NCBI RefSeq assembly: GCF_000214495.1
Contig: NZ_AFIJ01000038.1
Span: 1 to 64,000, forward strand
Direction of reading: 5' to 3'
Origin: Megasphaera lornae
GTDB lineage: Bacteria; Bacillota; Negativicutes; Veillonellales; Megasphaeraceae
Length of the DNA: 64,000 nucleotides
Under the pieces are notes generated by a model. It was not told the DNA's origin and did not search any database. It saw only the letters and a list, made by a program, of their open reading frames with translations. This document shows, in pieces, positions 34,194 to 43,789 of the stretch; position 1 is the stretch's first letter, and every line of letters begins with the position of its first letter. The position numbers were made by a program, and so were the translations under genes.

Positions 34194-35648
34194 TTACTGC
34201 TTTAATTTTGCTAACGTGCGCATCAAAATTCGAGTCAACGAAGCGACGGAATCCAATTCCACCGATTCATACGGACTGTGAATATCATGCGTGGCCGGTC
34301 CGATAGACACAATGTCCAACTTCGGATTCAACGCATAAAAATATCCCGTTTCCAATCCGCCGTGAATCGCTTCCACTTTCGGCGCTTTACCGTTTTCCCG
34401 TTCATATTCTTCCGCAATTAACGGCAACAACGCACTTTCCGCTTTACGATTCCATGCCGGCGCCGGTTCCGCTATATCCACCGTAAATCCGGTTAACTCT
34501 GCAAACACCGGCAAGCTTCGCATCAGCTCTCTTAATCTTGCATCCGAAGAAGCCCGCGGAAAATAATGAACCGCCAACACATTATCTTTCATCTGCACAC
34601 TGCCGATATTCGCCGAAAGATCCGGCAACGTAGGCAACGTCCGGTTCATCGCAAACACGCCGACGTGCAAAACGGTTAATAATTGTACCACCGCCTTCGC
34701 ATCGGCATCCGCAACGACACGCGAAGGAATGGGGACCTCTGTCACGGTCACTTGCACATTTTTTTCTACGTCGCCATAAACCGCCGTAAATTCCTGTTTT
34801 GCTTTCTCTGCAATCATCCGCACCTTTTCCACATCATCCGCCGTCACATTGATCACCGCTTCCGCTTGTGACGGAATAGCATTCGGCGCCGTCCCCCCTG
34901 CAATAGATGCCAGGCCATAGGCGATTCCCCCCTGCTGAAGTTGCAGCAAAATACCTGCCAACCCGGTAACGGCATTTCCTTTTCCCTCATTAATCGTTTC
35001 CCCTGAATGCCCGCCGCGCAATCCTTTTAACGTGATTTTTACAGCTTTGCTGCTATGCGGCGCCTGCCATTGAATATTGCGCCGAAAATCGGTATGGACA
35101 CTGCCGGCGGAGCTCACACAAATAATATTGATATCTTCCGAATCACAATTAATAACATATTTTACATCCTGCACATACGCGGCATCCAAATGCTTCGCCC
35201 CGGTCATGCCCATTTCTTCATCCACCGTAAAAATAATGCGCAAAGGGCCGTGTTTTACATCTTGCTGCAAAACATAAAAAATCATCGCTTCCGCCACGCC
35301 GTCATCGGCTCCCAAACTGGTACCGTCGGCCCGCAAGATATTATCTTCCACAATTAACTTGATTTCACTTGTCAACGGATCGTACGCTACCCCCGGTTTA
35401 GCCACACAAACCATATCCATATGCCCCTGCAATAACGTTAGCGGCCAGTTCTCACATCCTGCCGCGGCCGGGACATTGGCAATCACATTATACACTTCAT
35501 CCTGCACCACATCTTGTATACCCAAATCGCGGAAGCGTTGCACAATATAATCACTCACTTCTTTTTCATGGTGCGACGGACGCGGATGCTTTGCCAACCC
35601 GGCAAATTCTTTCAAAAATCCGTCAATTATTTCCTTATTCTGTATCAT
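34194..35648 (-). CDS. pepD: Aminoacyl-histidine dipeptidase, M20 family
   Basis: 484 residues, PepD/Xaa-His dipeptidase. Metal ligands are intact: QGHMDMV (His, with catalytic Asp), GADDGVAEA (bridging Asp), TVDEEMGMTGA (catalytic and metal Glu), and NCDSED. The lid domain (about 185-395) contains LRGGHSGETI. Cytoplasmic dipeptidase supplying amino acids. The next gene on the other side is an OPT peptide transporter transcribed divergently, so uptake and cleavage of small peptides may be linked (inference). Confidence 0.95.
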   Translation of the reverse strand: MIQNKEIIDGFLKEFAGLAKHPRPSHHEKEVSDYIVQRFRDLGIQDVVQDEVYNVIANVPAAAGCENWPLTLLQGHMDMVCVAKPGVAYDPLTSEIKLIVEDNILRADGTSLGADDGVAEAMIFYVLQQDVKHGPLRIIFTVDEEMGMTGAKHLDAAYVQDVKYVINCDSEDINIICVSSAGSVHTDFRRNIQWQAPHSSKAVKITLKGLRGGHSGETINEGKGNAVTGLAGILLQLQQGGIAYGLASIAGGTAPNAIPSQAEAVINVTADDVEKVRMIAEKAKQEFTAVYGDVEKNVQVTVTEVPIPSRVVADADAKAVVQLLTVLHVGVFAMNRTLPTLPDLSANIGSVQMKDNVLAVHYFPRASSDARLRELMRSLPVFAELTGFTVDIAEPAPAWNRKAESALLPLIAEEYERENGKAPKVEAIHGGLETGYFYALNPKLDIVSIGPATHDIHSPYESVELDSVASLTRILMRTLAKLKQ

Positions 35649-35914
35649 CTATCATCCTTCCCTTCCCTATATGTATCTTTCTTTCTTAACTATATTATCT
35701 ATTATATTATAGCATACTTGTACACTTTGCACAGGAACCGCTCGGCAACCCGCTATACTTATCCGTTTTTTCCGTTTAATTATATCGTCAAAAATTTCTA
35801 TCGACGCCGGCAATAAATCTACAGCATGACTTTTATGCCTAAATGTTGTATACTATGTATGGGCAAATGTTTTTTTACTTTGGATTTTTATTATTTGTAA
35901 GGAGGTTTTCTTGT

Positions 35915-37987
35915 ATGAATTCACCGTTAAAAACGGCAGTGAATTATCCGCAACTGCCGGAATTAACAGTGCGCGGCATGTTGCTGGGAATGCTGATTAC
36001 CATCATTTTTACAGCATCGAACGTGTATCTCGGCTTAAAGGTGGGATTAACCTTTTCCTCATCCATTCCGGCTGCCGTAATTTCTATGGCGATTTTAAGA
36101 ATGTTTAAGGATTCGAATGTACTGGAAAATAACATGGTACAAACGCAGGCCTCTGCCGCCGGAACGTTATCGGCCATTATCTTTATTCTTCCCGGCTTGC
36201 TGATGTTGGGGTATTGGCAGGGATTTCCCTTTTGGGAAACCTTATTGCTCTGCGCCTGCGGCGGGTCTTTAGGCGTATTATTCACCATACCGCTGCGCCG
36301 TGCTATGGTGGTTAACAGCGATCTTCCCTATCCGGAAGGCCTGGCTGCCGCAGAAATTCTGAAAGTGGGCAGCGAATCCCATACGGCGGCCGCACAGGGT
36401 CAACAAAAAAAAGCCACGGGAATGAAAGATATTGTCGGCGGCGCGGCATTATCCGGAATTTTCAGCCTTTGTGCGAACGGCTTCCATGTGTTATCATCGG
36501 AATTCAGTTATTGGATTTCCTTAGGTAAAACCTCTACGACCCAATTACCTATCGGCTTTTCTATGGCACTGTTAGGCGCCGGCTACTTAATCGGTATTGC
36601 CAGCGGGATCGCCATTCTGGTCGGAATGATTTTGGCGTGGGGTATTTTCGTGCCGTATTTAACCGGAATCATGACGCCCGACCAAGGCGTTACGGCCGCT
36701 AAATTTGCAAGCTCCATTTGGGCGCATAAAGTCCGCTTTATCGGCGCCGGTTGTATCGGGATTGCCGCCATTTGGACACTGATTTGCCTGGCCAAGCCGG
36801 TAGTCGACGGCATTCGCATGTCCATTCAATCCTTACGGGTAAATGATACCGCCGAAAAGCGTATCCTCCATCATACCGATTTGGACATGACGCCCAAATC
36901 AATCGGCCTGGTCTTCTTGGCGATTATCATAGGATTGGCCATTACTTTTTATTCTTTTGTCAGCGCCTTTCCCTTATCGGCAGGACTAATTGCCCTGTAT
37001 GTCATTGTCGGTATTTTAGTTGCCGTTTTAATGGGTTTCTTTGTCGCTGCCGCCTGCGGCTATATGGCAGGACTTATCGGCACTTCCGCCAGCCCGATTT
37101 CAGGAATCGGCATTTTAGGAATTATCGTTTCCTCCTTAGTCGTTCTCGGCTTGAGCACTTCCTTCGGAGTATTCGATATGGCCGGCGGTTCTCAATTTGC
37201 GACAGCCTTAGCCATCTTTATTACCAGTGTCATTGTCAGCATTGCGGCGATTTCCAATGACAACCTGCAAGATTTAAAGACCGGCTATGTAGTCGGTGCT
37301 ACGCCGTGGAAACAACAGGTAGCATTGATTATCGGTTCCGTCATCGGTGCTTTCGCCATTGCCCCGGTACTCAATTTATTGTATCAGGCCTATGGATTTA
37401 CCGGCGCCCTGCCGCGAGCCACTATGGATCCCGGCCAAGCCTTGGCCGCTCCGCAGGCTACCTTAATGACCACCATTGCCCAAGGAATTTTCAGTTCCAC
37501 CTTAGATTGGAATTATATTCTGTTCGGTATCGGAATCGGCATTGTAGCGATTATTGTCGATCAATTGTTAAAGCGTAATACTAAAGCATTAATGTTGCCG
37601 CCGCTGGCTGTCGGTATGGGAATTTATTTGCCGCCCACCTTGGAAGTTCCCCTGGTTATCGGCTCCCTCATCGGCTTCTTTGTCAATCGTTCGCTCCGTG
37701 CCCGTGCAGCCCGTCGCAGTCCGGGACATGAAACGGAAGATGTGGATGCCTGCACCCATCGCGGCGTTCTTTTTGCTTCTGGAATGATCGTCGGCGAAAG
37801 CATTATCGGTGTAATCATTGCCTTTATTATTGTCGTTTCCGTAACTTCCGGAGGCAGTGAAAATCCATTAGCGTTGGTCGGTAAAGATTTTGCGGGAACT
37901 GCGGAAATATTAGGGCTTATTGCCTTTATTGCCGCCATTGTAATTTTCATTCGTTATATTTTTGCTACAAAATTTAAACCGGAATAA
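35915..37987 (+). CDS. OPT-family oligopeptide transporter
   Basis: 690 residues with about 15 membrane segments. OPT signatures: LTVRGMLLGMLITIIFTASN, YLGLKVGLTFSSSIPAAVIS, NNMVQTQASAAGTLSA, SDLPYPEGLAAAEILKVG, and GPMYI-equivalent GVFDMAGGSQFATALAIF. Proton-driven uptake of peptides in bacteria, or of metal chelates in some relatives. The start is ATG 35915 following AAGGAGG; an earlier in-frame ATG at 35843 lies upstream of that site. Divergent from pepD. Confidence 0.93.
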   Translation: MNSPLKTAVNYPQLPELTVRGMLLGMLITIIFTASNVYLGLKVGLTFSSSIPAAVISMAILRMFKDSNVLENNMVQTQASAAGTLSAIIFILPGLLMLGYWQGFPFWETLLLCACGGSLGVLFTIPLRRAMVVNSDLPYPEGLAAAEILKVGSESHTAAAQGQQKKATGMKDIVGGAALSGIFSLCANGFHVLSSEFSYWISLGKTSTTQLPIGFSMALLGAGYLIGIASGIAILVGMILAWGIFVPYLTGIMTPDQGVTAAKFASSIWAHKVRFIGAGCIGIAAIWTLICLAKPVVDGIRMSIQSLRVNDTAEKRILHHTDLDMTPKSIGLVFLAIIIGLAITFYSFVSAFPLSAGLIALYVIVGILVAVLMGFFVAAACGYMAGLIGTSASPISGIGILGIIVSSLVVLGLSTSFGVFDMAGGSQFATALAIFITSVIVSIAAISNDNLQDLKTGYVVGATPWKQQVALIIGSVIGAFAIAPVLNLLYQAYGFTGALPRATMDPGQALAAPQATLMTTIAQGIFSSTLDWNYILFGIGIGIVAIIVDQLLKRNTKALMLPPLAVGMGIYLPPTLEVPLVIGSLIGFFVNRSLRARAARRSPGHETEDVDACTHRGVLFASGMIVGESIIGVIIAFIIVVSVTSGGSENPLALVGKDFAGTAEILGLIAFIAAIVIFIRYIFATKFKPE

Positions 37988-37998
37988 CGCCGGTACGT

Positions 37999-38037
37999 AA
38001 AAAAGGCATTTCTCTAACAGAGAAATGCCTTTTTTTA
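37999..38037 (+). terminator. Terminator of the OPT gene
   Basis: Stem AAAAGGCATTTCTCT / AGAGAAATGCCTTTT with loop AAC and T7. Confidence 0.92.
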
Positions 38038-38214
38038 CCATTTCCGAAACGCCCCGAAAACCCTGATTTTTTTTACCCCCGGTTCCCCTTCTTACGGCCT
38101 GCGTTATCCCCGCCGGCTGCCCCCTTTATATGCTCCGGTAAAAAAAATCATTGCATTTATTTTTAAATATGCTATGTTTACGATATAAACTGTTTGTTAA
38201 AGGAGCCTTTACTC

Positions 38215-39042
38215 ATGACTATTGATAATGTAACCGCCGTTTATTTCAGTCCCACAGGAAATACCGAAAAGATGTGCACCCAAATAGCACAAGAACTGGC
38301 AAAAAAACTCCGTGTTCCCTGTCGACATGTAAACTTCACTCTCCCGACCTCCCGGACCCGCCGCCATGTCTTTGCAGGCACGTCCTTAGTCGTCTTCGCC
38401 ATGCCTACCTATGCGGGACGATTGCCCAACAAACTAGTACCGTTCGTACAAAAAAACTTTCAAGGCCTTCAATCCCCTGCCATTACGTTAGTCACTTTCG
38501 GTAATCGCAGTGCCGACAGTGCGTTGCCGGAATTGGCCCAAACCTTAGCGCAAAACGGCTTTTATGTGATTGCCGGCGCTTCGTTAGCCGCTCCGCATGT
38601 GTTTTCCCCCCGTATCGGCAACACGCGTCCCGACGCTGCGGATATGCGTTTGCAGGAAGATTTTATCCGGGCATTAGTAAACAAATTGCGCCCCCAACTC
38701 CCGCTTGCCGAAGTCCCCCGTCCTTCCCTGCTGTCCGCTCCGATTGCGCCTTATTATACGCCGCTGGGAATAGACGGAAAACCGGCCAAATTTTTAAAAG
38801 CCAAACCGCAAACGAATCTTCCGGCCTGTACCCGATGTCTTCGTTGTGTAAATGCCTGTCCGATGGGAAGTATAAATCCCGAAGATCCGTCCCAAGTACC
38901 GGGAATTTGTATTAAATGTCATGCCTGTATTCACATCTGTCCCCACCATGCCAAATACTTTGCCGACACCGCCTTTTTATCCCACGTGGCCATGCTGGAA
39001 CAAAATTATACGCGACGTGCCAAAAATCACTACTATCTATAA
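38215..39042 (+). CDS. EFR1-type flavodoxin-ferredoxin fusion
   Basis: 275 residues. Residues 1-165 are a flavodoxin fold with the FMN phosphate loop YFSPTGNTEKM and TLVTFGNRSADS. Residues about 205-255 carry two 4Fe-4S cysteine sets, CTRCLRCVNACP and CIKCHACIHICP. Such proteins shuttle electrons between FMN and Fe-S partners in anaerobes; partner unknown. Start ATG 38215 after AAAGGAG. A TTGCAT-N16-TATGTT promoter lies at 38151-38178. Confidence 0.92.
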   Translation: MTIDNVTAVYFSPTGNTEKMCTQIAQELAKKLRVPCRHVNFTLPTSRTRRHVFAGTSLVVFAMPTYAGRLPNKLVPFVQKNFQGLQSPAITLVTFGNRSADSALPELAQTLAQNGFYVIAGASLAAPHVFSPRIGNTRPDAADMRLQEDFIRALVNKLRPQLPLAEVPRPSLLSAPIAPYYTPLGIDGKPAKFLKAKPQTNLPACTRCLRCVNACPMGSINPEDPSQVPGICIKCHACIHICPHHAKYFADTAFLSHVAMLEQNYTRRAKNHYYL

Positions 39043-39264
39043 TCGCTGCTATCCTCAAAAAATACTTGTATACGTTCCTCATATCATATATACATGCTTG
39101 GCTTATAGTAAATTATATACAAACGTGTATATTATGCCTACTATTGCCGTTTCTCGTTTTCCCAACATACACAATTCAATACAATAATTTATATTTATTT
39201 TTGACAAATCATAGATTATTGTTTATTTTTTCTATTATCAAAATAACGACAATATAGGCATGCA

Positions 39265-39295
39265 AAAAACAGGCTGACAATATGTCGCCTGTTCT
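39265..39295 (-). terminator. Terminator in the 39.0-39.4 kb gap
   Basis: Stem AACAGGC / GCCTGTT with inner GAC/GTC pairing; T6 on the minus strand. Probably ends the PAP2 gene transcript with a 120-base trailer. The remaining gap of 370 bases between the ferredoxin fusion and PAP2 gene is AT-rich and shows no gene. Confidence 0.55.
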
Positions 39296-39411
39296 TTGTA
39301 CTGGAAGGTACATTCACTTATATCACTATGCAATCAGAAAAGAAGAGGGTTCGTTACGAGAACCACCTATAGTATACTATGCCTTGCGTCGTTTTTACAA
39401 CTGCACTAAAA

Positions 39412-39990
39412 TTATTTTTTCGCTTGAATAATAACTTCATCATATCGATCAAGAAGATACCGTATAATCTTCTTGATTTTTTTATTATGATATAATACGT
39501 GACTGATACCGGCGCCCAAAAAAGCGCCCCCTATAATGTCGGATACATAATGCAGCCGGCAAATTACCCGCGATACGGCCAACACGCCGGACCATATCAG
39601 CAGCGGAATACCCGCAGTTTCTCCTCTTGCCAAAAATATACAGGAAATCGCCACGCTGTTCATCGTATGATTACTGGGAAACGACGCATTATCCTTATGT
39701 GCGCACCAAGCCTTTTTCCCGTTCATAAAAGGACGCGGCCGTCGCCAAACCGCACCGATCAATCGCGATAAAACCGACCCGGTAATAACGGCGAATAAAC
39801 AATACAATAACGTCTCCCGTCGCTGTATGCGCTTCCCTGCCGGTCGCGGCCGAAACCAGGAAATAAGCCCGTACAAAACAAACAGGATATAGCCGAAGCG
39901 AGTAATAAGTACCCAAAATCGTCGCCATTGCCGACGATACGTATGAAATTGTAAAAGAATACGAATGACCATAACCGCTACATGTATCAT
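39412..39990 (-). CDS. PAP2-family phosphatase
   Basis: 192 residues, inner-membrane phosphatase with the three PAP2 motifs: RLIGAVWRRPRPF (KxxxxxxRP variant), SFPSNHTMNS (PSGH variant) and SRVICRLHYVSD (SRxxxxxHxxxD). Likely an undecaprenyl-diphosphatase of the BcrC type, recycling the lipid carrier for cell-wall synthesis, or a lipid phosphatase. Start ATG 39990 follows AAGGGGAG; an in-frame ATG nine codons earlier contains that site. Confidence 0.88.
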   Translation of the reverse strand: MIHVAVMVIRILLQFHTYRRQWRRFWVLITRFGYILFVLYGLISWFRPRPAGKRIQRRETLLYCLFAVITGSVLSRLIGAVWRRPRPFMNGKKAWCAHKDNASFPSNHTMNSVAISCIFLARGETAGIPLLIWSGVLAVSRVICRLHYVSDIIGGAFLGAGISHVLYHNKKIKKIIRYLLDRYDEVIIQAKK

Positions 39991-40123
39991 ACTGCGCTCC
40001 CCTTCTTTAAACTTCATCTCTTTTCTTTCATCATACTGTAATCTCCGCGCCTGTCAATATGGGAGTACAGGATACCGACAAAATTGTTTTTATTCTTTTT
40101 TTTGATTATTTTATTCTTTTTAC

Positions 40124-40152
40124 TGGACATTTTTTTCATCCGCTTGTATAAT
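40124..40152 (+). promoter_or_regulatory. Promoter of the solute-binding lipoprotein gene
   Basis: TGGACA, 17-base spacer, TATAAT, 43 bases before the start. Confidence 0.65.
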
Positions 40153-40194
40153 ATATCTAAATTAGTTTTTATTAATTCATCAGGAGGGGATTGT

Positions 40195-41019
40195 ATGAAT
40201 CTCAAAAAAGCAACATATCTATTAGTAATTACGTTACTTTCCGTCGGTGTATTAAGCGGCTGCGGGCACACCCCGCAAGCGCAAAAAGATACAACAAAGC
40301 CTTTACAAGTGTGTACCAATGCCACCTTTGTACCGTTTGAATTCAAAGATGACGCCAACGCTACGGAGTACAAAGGGTTTGAAATGGATCTGCTGCAAGC
40401 CGTAAGTAAAGAAATGGGTCAACCTATTGCCTTAAATAACGTTCCCTTTGCCGGAATTATTCCCGCCTTGCAACAAGGCACTATGGATCTGGGCGCTTCG
40501 GGAATTACCCTTTCTCCCGAACGTGCTGAAAAAGTCGCCTTTTCCGCACCGTTTTATGAATCAAAATTAGTCTTGATGGTTCCCGCATCCGGTTCGATTC
40601 ACAGTATACAGGATTTAAAAAATAAAACCGTTGCCGTCCAAATGGGCACAACGGCCGCCGACTATTGCGACAGTAAAAAACTGGCCACCAAACAATTCGA
40701 TCATAACTCGGAAGTGATCATGGAATTGCAGGTAGGCGGCTCTCCCGCCGGTATTTTAGATAAACCGGTTGCCGATTACTATCTTACCAAAGAAGGAAAA
40801 GGTAAATTTAAAATCATTGATCTGCCCGATGCCAAAGGAGAATACCTGGCCTTTGCCATGAACAAAAACAATCCGCAATTGCAAAAAGACATTGATGCCG
40901 CCTTACTGAAACTGAAGAAAAACGGCACCTTCCAAAAAATTTATCAAAAATGGTTCGGTACCAATTGTCCGAATTTGCCGGATTCCGCCGCCGCTGCCTT
41001 AGCACAAACGGCAAAATAA
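40195..41019 (+). CDS. Amino acid ABC transporter solute-binding lipoprotein
   Basis: 274 residues. Lipoprotein signal with lipobox LSGC (Cys23), then the family 3 solute-binding fold: QVCTNATFVPFEFKDD, YKGFEMDLLQAVSKEMGQ, GIIPALQQGTMDLGASGITL, SPERAEKVAFSAPFYES, TVAVQMGTTAADYC. Expected to bind a polar amino acid in the periplasm. No permease or ATPase gene is adjacent, so it works with a distant transporter. Start ATG 40195 follows CAGGAGGGG; an upstream in-frame ATG lies before the promoter. Confidence 0.93.
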   Translation: MNLKKATYLLVITLLSVGVLSGCGHTPQAQKDTTKPLQVCTNATFVPFEFKDDANATEYKGFEMDLLQAVSKEMGQPIALNNVPFAGIIPALQQGTMDLGASGITLSPERAEKVAFSAPFYESKLVLMVPASGSIHSIQDLKNKTVAVQMGTTAADYCDSKKLATKQFDHNSEVIMELQVGGSPAGILDKPVADYYLTKEGKGKFKIIDLPDAKGEYLAFAMNKNNPQLQKDIDAALLKLKKNGTFQKIYQKWFGTNCPNLPDSAAAALAQTAK

Positions 41020-41027
41020 TACGTGAA

Positions 41028-41058
41028 CGGATTTGCCTTTCCCGGCAAATCCGTTTTT
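41028..41058 (+). terminator. Terminator of the solute-binding protein gene
   Basis: Stem CGGATTTGCC / GGCAAATCCG followed by T5. Confidence 0.9.
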
Positions 41059-41136
41059 ACATTTCCTATGCCTGGTCGTCTTCCTGCATATGTGATAATA
41101 TAAAATAATACTTGTACCTATAAAGGAGACTATCCC

Positions 41137-41817
41137 ATGAAATGTCTGGTATTACTCAGTGGCGGAATTGATTCCACTACTTGTTTAGCATTAGGTGTAA
41201 AAAAATACGGTCCTTCCGAACTATTGGCCGTTACCGCTTATTACGGTCAAAAACATGCGAAAGAACTCCAAGCCGCCCGCAACGTAGCCGCCTATTACGG
41301 GGTCGCGCATCGTGAAATCGATGTGTCGCAGGCGTTTACCCTTAGTGATTGCCCGCTCTTAGCCGGCAGAAAAGGCGCCATTGCCCATACCTCCTATAGT
41401 GACCAATTGGCGGCCAAAGGCGGCGCCGGCACCTTGGATACGTATGTACCCTTTCGCAACGGACTGTTTCTCTCCTTTGCGGCCGCCTTGGCCGTCAGTG
41501 TCCATGCGTCCTGCATCTACTATGGCGCCCATGCGGACGATGCCGCCGGCCGAGCCTATCCGGATTGTACCCCGGAATTTGAACAAGCCATGGCTACCGC
41601 CATTTATGAAGGATCCGGAAAAACATGCCGCTTGGAAGCCCCTCTATTGCAGTGGAACAAAGCGCAAGTAGTCCGCCAAGGCTTACAATTACAAGCTCCC
41701 TATCATCTGACCTGGAGCTGCTATGAAGGTCGGGAAAAACCTTGCGGACTGTGCGGAACCTGCCGCGATCGGGCGGCCGCCTTTGCGGCCAACGGAGTCC
41801 CCGATCCGGCATTATAA
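41137..41817 (+). CDS. queC: 7-cyano-7-deazaguanine synthase
   Basis: 226 residues. ATP pyrophosphatase loop LSGGIDSTTCLA, VTAYYGQKHAKEL, YVPFRNGLFLS, YGAHADDAAGRAYPDC, and the zinc cysteines in CYEGREKPCGLCGTC. Converts 7-carboxy-7-deazaguanine to preQ0 in queuosine synthesis. queD, queE and folE are not in the window, and no preQ1 riboswitch is recognisable in the 80-base leader. Ribosome binding site AAAGGAG. Confidence 0.95.
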   Translation: MKCLVLLSGGIDSTTCLALGVKKYGPSELLAVTAYYGQKHAKELQAARNVAAYYGVAHREIDVSQAFTLSDCPLLAGRKGAIAHTSYSDQLAAKGGAGTLDTYVPFRNGLFLSFAAALAVSVHASCIYYGAHADDAAGRAYPDCTPEFEQAMATAIYEGSGKTCRLEAPLLQWNKAQVVRQGLQLQAPYHLTWSCYEGREKPCGLCGTCRDRAAAFAANGVPDPAL

Positions 41818-41820
41818 TAC

Positions 41821-41855
41821 AAAGGCGCTGTTTTATACCGAAACAGCGCCTTTAT
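41821..41855 (+). terminator. Hairpin after queC
   Basis: Thirteen-base-pair stem AAAGGCGCTGTTT / AAACAGCGCCTTT; the T-run is short. Confidence 0.75.
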
Positions 41856-41985
41856 ATCGCCTGTCTTGCAATAACCGGATGAATACGGTACACTAAACGT
41901 AAACGTCATGACCGGGGAAACAAACGTTGCACCGGCCTGTAAGAATACTATAAATTCACGTTCTCTCGGCAAAGGAGATGTTGTT

Positions 41986-43731
41986 ATGCTGAAAAAAACC
42001 AAAATTGTTTGCACCTTGGGTCCCGGTTCCGAATCTCCCGCAATCATTGAAAAAATGATACTTGCCGGCATGAATGTGGCCCGTTTCAACTTCTCGCACG
42101 GGTCTCATACGGAACATCAAAAACGCATAGAAACCGTCCGGGCCGTAGCGCAGAAATTGGGCATACCGGTTGCCCTTATGCTCGATACGAAAGGGCCGGA
42201 AATCCGTTTGGGACATTTTCAAAACGGCACCGTTACCCTCACCGCCGGCAAGCGGTTTACCCTTACTTCGCGGGAAATCATGGGAAATGAAACCATCGCC
42301 TCGGTCAATTATAAAGAATTGCCGGCCGATGTACATGTAGGAGACCACATTCTGTTATCCGACGGTTTGGTAAATTTGGAAATTGTCGCCATAGAAAATA
42401 CAGAAATTCATACTAAAATTCTTAACAGCGGGATCATGAGCGATCGCAAACGCGTAGCCGTACCGGGCACGGCCATTAATTTACCGGCCGTTTCTCCTGC
42501 CGATAAAGAAGATATCGAATTCGGGATTTCTATGAACATGGATCTCATTGCCGCTTCCTTTATGCAACGCAGTAACGATGTCGTAACCATTCGCAAAATT
42601 TTGGAAACCGCAGGCAGTTCTATGAAAATTATCTCTAAAATAGAATGTCGGGCGGCCGTGCAAAATATTGATGAAATTATAAAAATGAGCGACGGCATTA
42701 TGGTCGCGCGCGGAGATTTAGGCGTAGAAGTGCCGGCGGAAGAAGTCCCGACCCTGCAAAAAACGCTGATCCGAAAATGCCGTGCTGCCGGCAAACCGGT
42801 AATTACGGCCACGCAAATGCTGGAATCCATGTGCACCAATCCTCGTCCTACACGGGCGGAAACCGGCGATGTCGCCAATGCCATCTTGGACGGAACGGAC
42901 GCCGTAATGCTCAGCGGCGAAACCGCCAACGGGCAGTATCCGGTGGAAGCGGTTACCACCATGGCGCGCGTGGCCATGTATACCGAAAATCACAGTTCTT
43001 TCCGGCCGCTCTCCATCGACTATACGGCAACTACAACGACCGAATCCATCGGAAAAGCCGTCGTAAAAATCGCCACCGATTTGCATGCGGCCGCTATTAT
43101 CGCCTCTACCGAACACGGCAGTACGGCGCAAATGATTTCCAAATTCCGCCCGCATGCGCCCATCATCGCCGTATCCCCCCATACGGATATTATTCGCCGC
43201 CTCCAATTGAATTGGGGGGTGCAGGCGATTCAGGGCGACAATGCCAAAGATTCGGATGAAGTCGTCGCTAACGCCATTGCCGCCGCGTTAAAACAAGGAC
43301 TCATTCAAACCGGCGACTTAGTTGTGTTGACCGCCGGAGTGCCCGTCGGCCAATCCGGATCCACCAATATGATCCGTGTGCAAGTAGTGGGAGATGTATT
43401 GCTGCGCGGAATGGGCATCGGCAAAAAATCCGCCGTCGGCAAAGTATGCGTAGCCACCGACATAACCGCCTTGAAAAAACATTTTCACGACGGGTGCATC
43501 CTGGTGCTGCGCACGGCGGAACCGGATTTTATTCCCTACTTGAAAAAAGCCCGTGCCATTGTTGCAGAAGAAGGCGGCTTGACCAGCGAAGCCGCGATTC
43601 TCGCCATTACCCTCGGCATTCCCATTGTGGTGGGCGCGAAAAATGCCTCGTCCATCTTAAAAAACAATGATACGGTCACTGTAGACAGCAGTCGCGACAC
43701 CGTCTTCCGCGGTGCCGCCAACGCCCGGTAA
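41986..43731 (+). CDS. pyk: Pyruvate kinase with C-terminal PEP-utiliser domain
   Basis: 581 residues. KKTKIVCTLGPGSE, RFNFSHG, MLDTKGPEIR, the catalytic ISKIECRAAVQNIDEII, VARGDLGVEVP, TATQMLESM and GETANGQYP are all present. After about residue 475 an extra domain of 100 residues resembles the phosphohistidine domain of PEP-utilising enzymes, with GGLTSEAAI where catalytic versions have TSHAA, so no phosphorylatable His; this extension is common in Firmicute pyruvate kinases. Last step of glycolysis. Start ATG 41986 follows AAAGGAGATG. Confidence 0.97.
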   Translation: MLKKTKIVCTLGPGSESPAIIEKMILAGMNVARFNFSHGSHTEHQKRIETVRAVAQKLGIPVALMLDTKGPEIRLGHFQNGTVTLTAGKRFTLTSREIMGNETIASVNYKELPADVHVGDHILLSDGLVNLEIVAIENTEIHTKILNSGIMSDRKRVAVPGTAINLPAVSPADKEDIEFGISMNMDLIAASFMQRSNDVVTIRKILETAGSSMKIISKIECRAAVQNIDEIIKMSDGIMVARGDLGVEVPAEEVPTLQKTLIRKCRAAGKPVITATQMLESMCTNPRPTRAETGDVANAILDGTDAVMLSGETANGQYPVEAVTTMARVAMYTENHSSFRPLSIDYTATTTTESIGKAVVKIATDLHAAAIIASTEHGSTAQMISKFRPHAPIIAVSPHTDIIRRLQLNWGVQAIQGDNAKDSDEVVANAIAAALKQGLIQTGDLVVLTAGVPVGQSGSTNMIRVQVVGDVLLRGMGIGKKSAVGKVCVATDITALKKHFHDGCILVLRTAEPDFIPYLKKARAIVAEEGGLTSEAAILAITLGIPIVVGAKNASSILKNNDTVTVDSSRDTVFRGAANAR

Positions 43732-43740
43732 CCACCCAAG

Positions 43741-43779
43741 AAAAAAACAGGCACCTGTACAGGTGCCTGTTTTTTTTAC
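43741..43779. terminator. Bidirectional terminator
   Basis: Near-perfect palindrome AACAGGCACCT / AGGTGCCTGTT with A7 and T8 flanks, shared by pyk and the convergent EF-G paralogue. Confidence 0.92.
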
Positions 43780-43789
43780 TGTAAACCGC